From Bacillota bacterium (GTDB lineage Bacteria > Bacillota > Clostridia > Christensenellales > Aristaeellaceae): a stretch of 64,000 nucleotides of DNA. A program made the position numbers and the translations under genes. The notes beneath the pieces are model-generated. The model was given only the letters and a program-made list of their open reading frames with translations. It was not told where the DNA came from and made no database searches. Positions 40,736 through 49,311 of this stretch are shown here, piece by piece; within the stretch, counting starts at the first letter, position 1, and every line of letters begins with the position of its first letter. Location: assembly GCA_023413135.1 (NCBI GenBank), contig JAEZQK010000035.1, positions 1 to 64,000 on the forward strand. The letters run 5' to 3'.

Positions 40736-41218
40736 GTGGAAGAGTTGTTTAACCCAACTACTATTTTGCTACACGTCATCAATGCAGTGATCCTGCTGGT
40801 GGCGATGTATTTCCTGTTGTACAAGCCTGTGCGGAAATTCACCACCGCCCGTGCCCAAGGCATTGAGGAGCAGTTGAAAAACGCCCAGGATACGCAAAAC
40901 AAGGCACACGATCAATGGACGGCTTCTCAGCAAAAGCTGAAGGATGCCGATCAGGAGGCCATGGCCGTCATCGCCCAGGGCACCATAAAAGCCCAGGAGC
41001 AGGCCCAGGATATGATCAAATCCGCCAAGGAAGAGGCCGTTAAGATCGTTGGCCAGGCCAGGCAGGAAGCCAACGCCCTGCTTTTCAGCGCCCATGAAGC
41101 CATGGCCGATGAAGCCGCGGTACTGGCCGTGGAAATCGCCGCCAAAGTGCTTTCCCGGGAAGTAAAGGCGGAGGACCATCAGCAGCTGATTGATGAATTC
41201 GTGAAAAAGGTGGGCTGA
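40736..41218 (+). CDS. atpF: ATP synthase F0 subunit b
   Basis: A 160-residue protein starting at a GTG with GGAGG 7 nt upstream. One N-terminal membrane helix (about 9-30, TILLHVINAVILLVAMYFLLY) is followed by the KPVRKF turn and a long charged helix that dimerises as the peripheral stalk. The C-terminus (EFVKKVG) would contact the delta subunit. Length is normal, so the stalk itself is not shortened although the partner delta is. Confidence 0.95.
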   Translation: MEELFNPTTILLHVINAVILLVAMYFLLYKPVRKFTTARAQGIEEQLKNAQDTQNKAHDQWTASQQKLKDADQEAMAVIAQGTIKAQEQAQDMIKSAKEEAVKIVGQARQEANALLFSAHEAMADEAAVLAVEIAAKVLSREVKAEDHQQLIDEFVKKVG

Positions 41219-41221
41219 AGC

Positions 41222-41464
41222 ATGCTCAAAGGATTGCTTTTGACCGCCTTGCCCCTTACCCAATCACAGCACGCCGCCATCGAAGGCCGTTTTTCGGAAC
41301 TGATGGGGGAAACGGTTGCCTTGGAAGTACGGGAGGAAAAAAACCTGCTGGGCGGCGTGAAAGTGGAGCTGAACGGAAGGGTGTACGACGGCAGTTTGCG
41401 CGGGCAGCTTCAAAACGTATTGGGTACCCTGCAGCGCAAAGAGGAGGGCGAGCGGAATGCTTGA
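41222..41464 (+). CDS. atpH: ATP synthase F1 subunit delta, C-terminal domain only
   Basis: An 80-residue protein where delta/OSCP is normally about 175-180 residues. It aligns with the C-terminal part only: LTQSQHAAIEGRFSELMG, then EEKNLLGGVKVELNGRVYDG and SLRGQLQNVLGTLQ, the conserved end of delta. The N-terminal six-helix domain, which binds the tops of the alpha subunits, is missing. There is no frameshift remnant upstream: the gene starts 3 nt after the atpF stop. Its end overlaps atpA by 8 nt. The operon is otherwise intact, so this is likely a functional short form rather than a decayed gene. Confidence 0.88.
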   Translation: MLKGLLLTALPLTQSQHAAIEGRFSELMGETVALEVREEKNLLGGVKVELNGRVYDGSLRGQLQNVLGTLQRKEEGERNA

Positions 41465-42977
41465 TTGGAAATCCGTTGGCCTGGAGCTTCGCGGCAGGCT
41501 GAAAAGCTATACCCGGCAAATGGATATACGCGGCGCCGGTGAAACGCTGTCGGCTGGCGACGGCATTGCCATACTTTCGGGTCTGAATGGCTGCAAGCTG
41601 GGCGAGCTGATTGAGTTTGAGACCGGCGGCTTTGCCATTGTAATGAACCTGGACGAGGAAACGGTAGGCGCTGTTTTATTGGGCAACGATGCTGACGTTT
41701 CCCTGGGCACCCGCGCTTACGGCACCGGGCAGGTGCTGTCTATTCCCGTCGGGGATGGGCTCATGGGCCGGGTAGTGGATCCCCTGGGCCAGGCCCTGGA
41801 TGGCGGCGGGCGGATACATACGACTGAGTACCGGCCCATTGAGTCGGCAGCGCCCAGCATTTTGGACCGCAAGCCGGTTTCAAAGCCCATGGAAACAGGC
41901 CTGATGGCCGTGGATGCCATGGTGCCCATAGGCCGCGGTCAGCGGGAACTGATCATCGGTGACAGGCAGACAGGCAAATCCTCTGTGGCCGTGGATACCA
42001 TCCTCAACCAAATGGGAAAGAATGTGGCCTGCTTTTATGTGGCCATCGGCCAGAAAGCCTCCAGCGTGGCGCAGATCATCGCCCAGTTGAAATCTTCCGG
42101 CGCCATGGCGTATACCACCGTGGTATGCGCCACCGCCAGCGATTCTAATACCATGCAGTATATCGCCCCCTATTGCGGCTGCGCCATGGCCGAGTGGTTT
42201 ATGCTAAACGGCCGTGACGCGCTTGTGATCTATGACGACTTGAGCAAGCATGCCGTCGCCTACCGGGCCATGTCGCTGCTTTTACGCAGGCCTCCGGGCC
42301 GGGAAGCCTATCCCGGCGACGTATTTTATCTTCACTCCAGGCTGCTGGAACGGGCGGCCTGCCTATCCGACGCAAAGGGCGGCGGCTCATTGACCGCGCT
42401 GCCCATTGTGGAAACCCAGGCGGGCGATATTTCCGCCTACATTCCCACCAACGTGATCTCCATCACCGACGGCCAGATCTTCCTGGATACGGACCTCTTT
42501 AGGGAAGGAGTTCGCCCCGCAGTAAACGGCGGCCTATCCGTCAGCCGTGTGGGCGGCGCGGCCCAGACAAAAGCCATGCGCAATGTAGCCGGGCAATTGC
42601 GCCTGGAGCTGGCCCAATACAGGGAACTGCAAATCTTCTCACAATTTTCTTCCGACATGGATGCCGCCACCCAGGATATGCTCAAATATGGCGCGCTTCT
42701 CATGGAGCTTTTAAAGCAGCCCAACAACGCCCCGCTTGCAATGCCTGTACAGGTTTCCCTTCTGTACGCCGTCACCAGGGGCATCCTTGACCATAATACC
42801 CCCATGGATACATTGCGGGCCTTCAAAGCGCGGTTCCCCGAATACCTCGCCCTGCGCTTCCCGCATGCGATGGAAACCCTTTTGGCAAAAGGTAAGTTTG
42901 ACGACCAGCTGGAAGCGGAATTGGAAGCGGCTGTGAAGGAATGGCGCAAGGAGTTTGATGCGGAGGCCTCGTTATGA
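41457..42977 (+). CDS. atpA: ATP synthase F1 subunit alpha
   Basis: A 506-residue subunit overlapping the delta gene by 8 nt. Walker A is GDRQTGKSS (about 169), with ALVIYDDLSKHAVAYR and the late arginine-finger region ISVSRVGG-like segment (LSVSRVGGAAQTKAMR). The extreme N-terminus (MLDWKSVGLELRGRLKSY) is shorter and different from the common IRxxEISxxIxxQI opening, the part that normally docks to the delta N-terminal domain. This difference fits a partner delta that lacks that domain. Confidence 0.96.
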   Translation: MLDWKSVGLELRGRLKSYTRQMDIRGAGETLSAGDGIAILSGLNGCKLGELIEFETGGFAIVMNLDEETVGAVLLGNDADVSLGTRAYGTGQVLSIPVGDGLMGRVVDPLGQALDGGGRIHTTEYRPIESAAPSILDRKPVSKPMETGLMAVDAMVPIGRGQRELIIGDRQTGKSSVAVDTILNQMGKNVACFYVAIGQKASSVAQIIAQLKSSGAMAYTTVVCATASDSNTMQYIAPYCGCAMAEWFMLNGRDALVIYDDLSKHAVAYRAMSLLLRRPPGREAYPGDVFYLHSRLLERAACLSDAKGGGSLTALPIVETQAGDISAYIPTNVISITDGQIFLDTDLFREGVRPAVNGGLSVSRVGGAAQTKAMRNVAGQLRLELAQYRELQIFSQFSSDMDAATQDMLKYGALLMELLKQPNNAPLAMPVQVSLLYAVTRGILDHNTPMDTLRAFKARFPEYLALRFPHAMETLLAKGKFDDQLEAELEAAVKEWRKEFDAEASL

Positions 42978-43852
42978 GTTCCATCGCCGAGGTCCGCCAT
43001 CATATCAAAGTGGTCAGGGACACCAGCAAGATCACCCGGGCCATGTACCTGATCTCTTCGGCCAAAATGAAAAGGGCCATGCGCATGCATGACCAGAACC
43101 AGATCTATTTCACCAGGGTACGTTCTGATATCCGCTTCATCATGGACAATGTGGAGCAGACCATCCGCAACCCCTACTACCGCCAGCATGGCAAAAAGAC
43201 GGGCTATGTAGTGATTGCCGGGGACAAAGGGCTGTGTGGCGGTTACAACAGCGAAGTTTTGAAGCTGGCCCGGCGCACGATTCAGGACGGCGTTCATGAG
43301 CAGCGCTACCTGTTCACCATTGGGCATATGGCCAGTGAATACTTCCTGCGCCTTGGCATGAATCCGGACGTCAATTTCCTGCACGTGATACAGGACCCCA
43401 GCCTCCAAAACGCCCGGGAGATCACATCCACCTTGTGCAAGCTGTTTAGGGACAAGGAGCTGGATGAAGTCTATATTATCTATACGGTGCTGGAAAAGGT
43501 GGGGCAGCTCACGCCCACCGTATTGCGGCTTCTTCCCGTATTGAGGGAGGATTTCGACGGCGCGCCCATTCTTCACGCCCCCACCAGCCCCTTAAAGTTC
43601 CACCCTTCCGCGGCGGAAGTGCTCGACGCCATGGTGCCCCATTACCTGGTAGGGCTGGTATATTCCGCTCTTGTACAATCATATGCCAGCGAGCACAGCG
43701 CGCGCATGTCCGCCATGGATGCCGCCACCCGCAATGCCGATGAGATGCTGGGCCGCCTGAGTTTAGAGTTCAATCATGCCCGACAGGCCATCATCACCCA
43801 GGAGATTTCGGAGATCATCTCCGGCAACCCTGACCAAGGAGCGATATCATGA
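42974..43852 (+). CDS. atpG: ATP synthase F1 subunit gamma
   Basis: A 292-residue central stalk subunit. It has the conserved N-terminal helix (HHIKVVRDTSKITRAMYLIS), the GDKGLCGGYNSEV segment and the C-terminal helix (ERSARMSAMDAATRNADEM-like, here EHSARMSAMDAATRNADEM). The start overlaps the atpA stop by 4 nt and its stop overlaps atpD by 4 nt, so translation is coupled. Confidence 0.96.
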   Translation: MSSIAEVRHHIKVVRDTSKITRAMYLISSAKMKRAMRMHDQNQIYFTRVRSDIRFIMDNVEQTIRNPYYRQHGKKTGYVVIAGDKGLCGGYNSEVLKLARRTIQDGVHEQRYLFTIGHMASEYFLRLGMNPDVNFLHVIQDPSLQNAREITSTLCKLFRDKELDEVYIIYTVLEKVGQLTPTVLRLLPVLREDFDGAPILHAPTSPLKFHPSAAEVLDAMVPHYLVGLVYSALVQSYASEHSARMSAMDAATRNADEMLGRLSLEFNHARQAIITQEISEIISGNPDQGAIS

Positions 43853-45240
43853 CGAACGGAACGGTCAAACGCATCATCGGTCCGGTGTTGGACATAAGAT
43901 TCCCGCAAGGGGAAACGCCCCCTATCCATACCTTGCTGTATGTGCTGGACGGCAAGCGCAAGGTGGCCGTAGAGGTCAGCCAGCATTTAAAGGATGCCGT
44001 GCGCTGCATCTCCCTGGAGGCGACGGAAGGCTTATCCCGCGGGCTCCCGGTGGAAAACACAGGCGGGCCCATCCGCATCCCCGTGGGAAAGCAGATGCTG
44101 TCCCGCACCATCGACGTGCTGGGACGGCCCATCGACGGAAAGGGCGACATCCAGGCAGCGGATGTACTGCCCATTCACAGGCCGGCCCCTTCCTTTATTG
44201 AGCAGCGCCCCGTGACCCAGGTGTTTGAAACGGGCATCAAGGTCATCGACCTTTTGGCCCCTTACGCCCGGGGCGGCAAGATCGGCCTGTTCGGCGGCGC
44301 GGGCGTGGGCAAGACGGTGCTTATCCTGGAGCTGATCCACAATATTGCCACGGAGCACGGCGGATTTTCCGTGTTCACCGGCGTTGGCGAGCGCAGCCGC
44401 GAGGGCAACGACCTGCTGACGGAAATGAACGAATCCGGCGTTATCGACAAGACGGCGCTGGTGTTCGGACAGATGAACGAGCCGCCGGGAGCCCGCATGC
44501 GGGTGGCCCTGACGGGGCTTACCTTGGCGGAGAATTTCCGCGATCAGGAAAAGCAGGACGTGCTTTTGTTCATCGACAACATTTTCCGCTATGTACAGGC
44601 GGGCAGCGAAGTTTCCGCTCTTCTGGGCCGTATGCCCTCCGCAGTAGGTTATCAGCCCACCCTGGCCACCGAAGTGGGTGCGCTGGAAGAGAGGATCGCT
44701 TCCACCTCCCAGGGCTCCATCACCTCCGTGCAGGCCATTTACGTGCCTGCCGACGACCTCACCGACCCGGCCCCCGCCTCCATCTTTACACACCTGGACG
44801 CCACCACCGTGCTTTCCCGCCAGGTGGCGGAATTGGGCATCTATCCGGCCGTAAGCCCCCTGGATTCCTCCTCCCGTATCCTGGACCCGAACATCGTGGG
44901 CAAGGAACATTACCAGGTGGCCATGCGGGTGCAGGAGGCGCTGCAGCGCTATAAGGAATTGCAGGACATCATCGCCATCCTGGGTATGGAGGAATTGTCG
45001 GAAGAGGACCGGCTCACCGTTTACCGCGCAAGGCGCATCCAGCGCTTCCTTTCCCAGCCCATGTCCGTGGCGGAGGTATTCACAGGCATCCCCGGCCGGT
45101 ATGTAAAGCTCCAGGATACCATCGCTTCCTTCAAGGCCATCGTGAACGGCGAGGTGGACGACCTGCCGGAAGGCGCCTTCTTTATGGCCGGCGACCTGGA
45201 GGATGTGCGCCGCCAGGCCCGCAAACTTGAGGTGAAATAA
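43849..45240 (+). CDS. atpD: ATP synthase F1 subunit beta
   Basis: A 463-residue catalytic subunit. Walker A GGAGVGKTVLI (about 149), the catalytic glutamate in GVGERSREGND, Walker B VLLFIDNIFRY and the DELSEED-like loop MEELSEEDRL are all present. Translation is coupled to atpG by a 4-nt overlap. It is the most conserved gene of the operon and a good phylogenetic marker for placing the organism. Confidence 0.97.
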   Translation: MTNGTVKRIIGPVLDIRFPQGETPPIHTLLYVLDGKRKVAVEVSQHLKDAVRCISLEATEGLSRGLPVENTGGPIRIPVGKQMLSRTIDVLGRPIDGKGDIQAADVLPIHRPAPSFIEQRPVTQVFETGIKVIDLLAPYARGGKIGLFGGAGVGKTVLILELIHNIATEHGGFSVFTGVGERSREGNDLLTEMNESGVIDKTALVFGQMNEPPGARMRVALTGLTLAENFRDQEKQDVLLFIDNIFRYVQAGSEVSALLGRMPSAVGYQPTLATEVGALEERIASTSQGSITSVQAIYVPADDLTDPAPASIFTHLDATTVLSRQVAELGIYPAVSPLDSSSRILDPNIVGKEHYQVAMRVQEALQRYKELQDIIAILGMEELSEEDRLTVYRARRIQRFLSQPMSVAEVFTGIPGRYVKLQDTIASFKAIVNGEVDDLPEGAFFMAGDLEDVRRQARKLEVK

Positions 45241-45242
45241 GT

Positions 45243-45659
45243 ATGGCCGCTACTTTTCGCCTGTCCGTTATTACCCCGGAGCACTCCTTCTTTGAAGGAG
45301 ATGTGGAAATGCTGGTGCTCAACACGCCGGATGGCGAAGTCGCCATCCAGGCAGGCCATGCGCCCATGGTCATTTCCACCGTGGAAGGGGAATTGCGCCT
45401 AAATCAAAACGGTAAGTGGCGCTGGGCCGCCGCATCCTCCGGCTTTGCCACGGTGATTCAGGATCAGGTGCTTTTGATGCTGCAAACCGCCGAGTGGCCC
45501 GAGGAAATCGATATCAAACGCGCCCAGCGCGCCGAGTACGAAGCCCGGGAGCGGATGCGCCAGAAGCGCAGCATGGAGGAATACCACATGGCCCGCTCCA
45601 TGCTGGCCCGCGCCATGGCCCGTTTGCGGGTTTCCAACCGCCGCAACATAAACGACTAA
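45243..45659 (+). CDS. atpC: ATP synthase F1 subunit epsilon
   Basis: A 138-residue protein with the N-terminal beta-sandwich (FRLSVITPEHSFFEGDVEML, GEVAIQAGHAPMV) and a C-terminal helical pair. A GAGGTG site lies inside the end of atpD, 8 nt before the ATG. Epsilon couples the central stalk to the c-ring and can inhibit ATP hydrolysis. The C-terminal helix is long and Met/Arg-rich (ARSMLARAMARLRVSNRR). Confidence 0.94.
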   Translation: MAATFRLSVITPEHSFFEGDVEMLVLNTPDGEVAIQAGHAPMVISTVEGELRLNQNGKWRWAAASSGFATVIQDQVLLMLQTAEWPEEIDIKRAQRAEYEARERMRQKRSMEEYHMARSMLARAMARLRVSNRRNIND

Positions 45660-45662
45660 CCA

Positions 45663-45710
45663 CCAGGGGCTCTGCCCCTGGACCCCGGCAAAGAGACAAA
45701 GCCTCTTTGC
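45663..45710 (+). terminator. Tandem hairpins after the ATP synthase operon
   Basis: CCAGGGGC-TCT-GCCCCTGG (45663-45681) is followed by GCAAAGAG-ACAAAGC-CTCTTTGC (45688-45710) and then an AT-rich tract. The same two-part layout is present at 17221-17268, so this is both an operon end and a member of a repeated hairpin family. Confidence 0.65.
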
Positions 45711-45829
45711 AATTACCATTTTAAATGAACATGCAGAATGAACTGTTTTCCCAGTGATGTTTTTCGGGATGGTGCGGGAAGGGGAATTTTTTCATAATTT
45801 CCCTTCCCGCCCTTTTCATACAGGGCCAA

Positions 45830-46110
45830 CGCATTTAAATCAAAATTTCCCCATTGGCCAATTCGCATCCCCCTCTTTGGGTCCAGGGCCCGCAGGCCCT
45901 GGTCGTTTTAAGGGGGATACGGGGAGTGCAGGGGGGAGTTAAGGGGGGAAATCGAAATCCCCCCTACTCCCTCCTACCCTTTCGCGCCGTACTGAGCCTT
46001 CGCAGGTTCCAGGCTCGCTGCGCTCCACCACAGGCGGTGCTTCGGTTACGGAACCACTGGCGAGGTCGGGGTTTCGGAGCCTTTGGAAACCTTCGGCTAC
46101 AAAAAAAATA
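45830..46110. repeat. Repeat-rich intergenic region (repeat block B)
   Basis: No gene is supported. The part around 45875-45975 (CTCTTTGGGTCCAGGGCCCGC, then CCCTGGTCGTTTTAAGGGGG, GGGGAGTGCAGGGGGGAGTT and GGGGAAATCGAAATCCCCC) matches 60096-60190 in reverse orientation at roughly 90% by eye. The next part (45985-46085) holds a further GC-rich palindromic module ending in GGTTTCGGAGCC. Short frames here are not genes. Confidence 0.8.
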
Positions 46111-46268
46111 GACTTGAAATGTGACTTGAAATGCGTTTACCCTAAGGGCTCATCTCCGCCTTGACAAATCCCTTAAAAAATGGCAAGATATTCCCAGACT
46201 GGATGGTGAAAATTGCCAAAGCATTGGGAATACCGGCGAAAACGGATAATCGGGAAGGGAGTATGCAT

Positions 46269-47129
46269 ATGCGGCGGTTTCTATACATTTTTTTAGCGCT
46301 TTTGATGCTGTGGATGGCGATGGGCGGCCCGGCCCTGGCTGCTGAGAAAGAGGACGGCTACATAGACCATTACACCAAAGGATACTTCCGCAAGTCGCAT
46401 GCCGTATACTCAGGCCCCGGCGAGCAGTATTTCCGGGCTGCCGGCGGAAAGGCCTTGTATGGCAGCGGGGCGGCAAGGTATTACGGCACCGGCCCGGAGG
46501 GATGGATGCTGATCGGGTACAGCATCAATTCCGTGACGTACCGCCTGGGATATATCAAGGCGTCCTTTGACGATATGGTAACCAACAAAGGAGAAGACAG
46601 AACGCTTTCCTTGAAGAGCCTTGCCGCGGTTGCTTTGCAGCCGCTGGATTTTTTCGATGATCCGGGGATCGGCAATGCTCCCGGCCAGCCGTTGTGCCAG
46701 CTGCCAAAGGATGCGCAGGTCACGTATCTGGGACAGTTCAGTGAGGACTGGACGTATATTGAAATAGATGCATCCTATTTGGGCAGCCCGGCCAGAGGCT
46801 TTGTGAGCAGCGGGAATTTGGTGACTTTCGCGGCGGGGCCGGGCCAAGGCGGAGAAAGTGCTTCCGATAGTTCCGTGCTGGTGGAGGGAAAGGCCGAGCT
46901 AAAGTGGGAAACCACTTCCATGGCATGGTCAAGAAAGATGGAAGTTACCAGCAATGCAGGGTGGAAGGCCATCTCTGACGCGCCCTGGATATACCTTAGC
47001 GCAGATGGAAACAGCCTTCAAATCCAACTGGCAGAAAATCAGGATCCGGAGGCAAGGATGGGCACCATCCGCCTGACCAGCGGGGAGGCCACAGCGCAGA
47101 TCACCGTTATGCAGAGCGGAGCCCAATAG
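46269..47129 (+). CDS. Secreted protein with SH3-like and BACON-like domains
   Basis: A 286-residue protein starting at the ATG at 46269, 9 nt after GGAAGGGAG. A signal peptide (MRRFLYIFLALLMLWMAMGG, cut after ALAA) is followed by two beta-rich SH3-like segments (about 28-95, AVYSGPGEQYFRA; and about 115-180, NAPGQPLCQLPKDAQVTYLG). A C-terminal BACON-like immunoglobulin fold follows (about 205-285, WKAISDAPWIYLSADGNSL to ATAQITVMQSG). BACON domains are usually carbohydrate- or mucin-binding modules. No catalytic domain or wall anchor is visible; it may bind cell wall or host glycans. Monocistronic, with a terminator downstream. Confidence 0.72.
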   Translation: MRRFLYIFLALLMLWMAMGGPALAAEKEDGYIDHYTKGYFRKSHAVYSGPGEQYFRAAGGKALYGSGAARYYGTGPEGWMLIGYSINSVTYRLGYIKASFDDMVTNKGEDRTLSLKSLAAVALQPLDFFDDPGIGNAPGQPLCQLPKDAQVTYLGQFSEDWTYIEIDASYLGSPARGFVSSGNLVTFAAGPGQGGESASDSSVLVEGKAELKWETTSMAWSRKMEVTSNAGWKAISDAPWIYLSADGNSLQIQLAENQDPEARMGTIRLTSGEATAQITVMQSGAQ

Positions 47130-47210
47130 TTGGGAAAACCGGGGTAGGAAACGGCGCCTCCCAATGCCGCTTTTGCCCGGGCATATCCCTTTTTCCCTAT
47201 AAAAGATCCA

Positions 47211-47248
47211 TGTCCTCTCCAGCAAACAGGAGAAGACACGGATTTTTA
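47211..47248 (+). terminator. Terminator after the BACON-like gene
   Basis: TGTCCTCTCC (47211-47220) pairs with GGAGAAGACA (47229-47238) with one mismatch, followed by CGGATTTTTA. Confidence 0.7.
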
Positions 47249-47317
47249 TATCAACAACCCGCCATGGCGGATTGACGGCAGGGAAAAGCGGAGCGCTTAC
47301 AGAATGATACGGTTGGT

Positions 47318-48421
47318 TTACACCACCCCCAAAGGGAACAGCAAACTTTTTACCTGAGCCTCTTTTGCAAACAATGCACAGCCTCCCTTATGATCGGTTT
47401 CCTGTGCGTTCAGTTCCCGTACCTTCTTAAAAAAGGGCGATTCCAGCGCCTGCATAAGCGTATGCTCCTTCAGGCTTACATCGGAGTAAGGCGAAAAGGG
47501 ACAGGGTTCCGCGCCACCGTAGGGGTTGATATGGAAAAAGCCCCGGCCCGCCGCCAGGCAGCCACCCATATGCTTTTCATCGCCGGGAAAGGAAAGAAAG
47601 ATCATCCCCGGAAAGCGCTCCCTAAGGCTCTCCTGTGCCGCCTCCATCATCAGCCGTGCCGGGTCGTCCAGGGCCAAATATTCCGTACCTAACGCCACGG
47701 GCACATACTCAACAAAGACCACCAGGCGGCATCCCTTGTCATACAGCGACCTCAAAAAGCAGGGGGAGGTGACCTCCACCATATTTTCCATTGTGACGGT
47801 GAGAGAAACGCCAAACAACAGCTTTTTATCCTCCAGGCTGCTTAGCGCGCTTTGGGTAAGCTTATAGGTCCCTTCGCCACGGCGCTCATCGGTAGCCGCC
47901 TCGCCGCCTTCCATGCTGATAACGGGCACCAGGTTCCGGTGATGATCCATTAAGCGCAGCACGTCCTTGTCCAGCATGGTGCCGTTGGTGAAGATGGGGA
48001 ACAGAATGCCTTCATGTTCCGCCGCCCGGCTTAAAACGTCCGGGCGCAAAAGCGGCTCGCCGCCGGCCAGAAGCACAAAGGAAATCCCGGCCTCCTCCGC
48101 CTGGCAAAATATGCTGTCCCACTGTTCGGCTGTTAAAAGCGCTTCCTTGCTTTGCCCGCCGCACATGCCGTTGGCCCTGGCATAGCAGCCCTTGCAGGAC
48201 AAGTTGCAGGCGCTGGTGATGCTGGAGATCAAAAATATAGGGATGTGGCGGCCCTGCGCCTCCTGTTCCATCCGCCGGTTTTCCATTTGCGTTTGATGCT
48301 TGTGGTATTTTTGCAAAAACACGGTTTCCTTGGGGTTGCGCAGCGTGGCCCGAAGGATATCCGCAATCAGCTTTTCCGCGCCTTTGTTCAGATATGTGGT
48401 CAGGTTCCGGTTGGATTCCAT
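47318..48421 (-). CDS. Radical SAM enzyme with SPASM-like C-terminus
   Basis: A 367-residue protein. The radical SAM cluster motif is CNLSCKGCYA (Cys72, Cys76, Cys79), followed by LLAGGEPLLRPD and the FPIFTNGTMLD strand. The C-terminal third has extra cysteines (MGGCLAAG, GAEPCPFSPYSD, GGCALF), arranged like a SPASM/twitch auxiliary cluster. A roughly 65-residue helical N-terminal extension precedes the core. SPASM enzymes modify peptides, proteins or heme-like cofactors. I see no precursor-peptide gene beside it, so its substrate is open. It has its own promoter and converges with the BACON-like gene. Confidence 0.88.
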   Translation of the reverse strand: MESNRNLTTYLNKGAEKLIADILRATLRNPKETVFLQKYHKHQTQMENRRMEQEAQGRHIPIFLISSITSACNLSCKGCYARANGMCGGQSKEALLTAEQWDSIFCQAEEAGISFVLLAGGEPLLRPDVLSRAAEHEGILFPIFTNGTMLDKDVLRLMDHHRNLVPVISMEGGEAATDERRGEGTYKLTQSALSSLEDKKLLFGVSLTVTMENMVEVTSPCFLRSLYDKGCRLVVFVEYVPVALGTEYLALDDPARLMMEAAQESLRERFPGMIFLSFPGDEKHMGGCLAAGRGFFHINPYGGAEPCPFSPYSDVSLKEHTLMQALESPFFKKVRELNAQETDHKGGCALFAKEAQVKSLLFPLGVV

Positions 48422-48501
48422 GGTGCTGTTCCTTCCTGTAGGTTGTTCCTTGCATTATGAGTGCGTCTTGGGTTTTGTTGGCCCGGCGCTTAACCTCGTT
48501 G

Positions 48502-48530
48502 ATTATAGAAAAATATGGCATTTGCGTCAA
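48502..48530 (-). promoter_or_regulatory. Promoter of the radical SAM gene
   Basis: On the minus strand TTGACG, a 17-nt spacer and TATAAT, about 80 nt before the start. Confidence 0.7.
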
Positions 48531-48575
48531 TAGGATTTCCATTAGAACATGATGAGGATTTGATATTTTTTCATC

Positions 48576-48609
48576 AAAAACCCCCTTGCCAGCTTATGCG
48601 GCAAGAGGG
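48576..48609 (-). terminator. Terminator of the phosphoribosyltransferase gene
   Basis: On the minus strand CCCTCTTGCC pairs with GGCAAGGGGG, followed by TTTTTGATG. Confidence 0.85.
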
Positions 48610-48633
48610 CGGATGGAACAGATTTGACTCCCA

Positions 48634-49191
48634 TTATTCCAGGATGGAACCATCGGCCTTAAACAGGGGCAACGGCTCCAGGTAAACAATGTCGTCCCGC
48701 TTGCGGGCCACGCCTTCCGCCAGAATGGCCATGCGCCCGGCAATTTCGCCTCCGGCGGCACGCACCAGTTCCTCCACAGCGTATAGCGACTGGCCGGTGG
48801 AGATCACATCGTCCACCACCAGTACTCTCTTGCCCTTGATGAGGGCGGCGTCGTCGGCATCCAGGAAAAGCTGCTGCACGTTGGTGGTGGTGATGGATTT
48901 CACCGATACGGAAAACACATCCCGCATGTACAGCTTGGCGGACTTGCGGGCCAGCAGGTACTTGTTCTGGCCGCTTTGCCGGGCCATTTCGTATACGAGG
49001 GGAATGCCCTTGGATTCCGCGGTGATCATATAATCGTAAGGCGGGGCTTTTTCCAAAAGCGCGCGGGCAGCGGCAATGGTCAGCTCCACATCGCCAAAGA
49101 TCACAAATGCGCCAATATACAGGGAATCGTTCACCCGGCAGATGGGCAACTCGCGCTTGAGCCCTGCAATTTCAATGGGATACGTATGCAT
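48634..49191 (-). CDS. Adenine/xanthine-type phosphoribosyltransferase
   Basis: A 185-residue protein starting at the ATG at 49191 (GGGGAG 7 nt upstream). The type I phosphoribosyltransferase PRPP loop is VLVVDDVISTGQSLYAVEEL, with the preceding YDYMITAESKGIPLVYEMA strand-loop and a flexible hood region. It resembles the Apt/Xpt branch and likely salvages a purine base, but sequence does not decide which one. It stands alone with its own promoter and terminator. Confidence 0.87.
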   Translation of the reverse strand: MHTYPIEIAGLKRELPICRVNDSLYIGAFVIFGDVELTIAAARALLEKAPPYDYMITAESKGIPLVYEMARQSGQNKYLLARKSAKLYMRDVFSVSVKSITTTNVQQLFLDADDAALIKGKRVLVVDDVISTGQSLYAVEELVRAAGGEIAGRMAILAEGVARKRDDIVYLEPLPLFKADGSILE

Positions 49192-49245
49192 GTTGTTTCT
49201 CCCCAATGCAAAGGATTGGCCGGCAGGAAAACTGCCACAACGTCC

Positions 49246-49273
49246 ATTATAGAACAACCGGAAAAAAAGTCAA
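49246..49273 (-). promoter_or_regulatory. Promoter of the phosphoribosyltransferase gene
   Basis: On the minus strand TTGACT, a 16-nt spacer and TATAAT, about 54 nt before the start. Confidence 0.65.
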
Positions 49274-49311
49274 TGGAGCGATTTACTTCCATATATGAAG
49301 GAGGCTTATCC

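Noticed and set aside
42437..43576. Minus-strand open frame of 379 codons
   Set aside because: It lies opposite atpA and atpG and has no family features; mirror of high-GC codon use.
46161..46268. N-terminal extension of the BACON-like protein
   Set aside because: The open frame extends upstream, but a good ribosome site and a clean signal peptide place the start at 46269.
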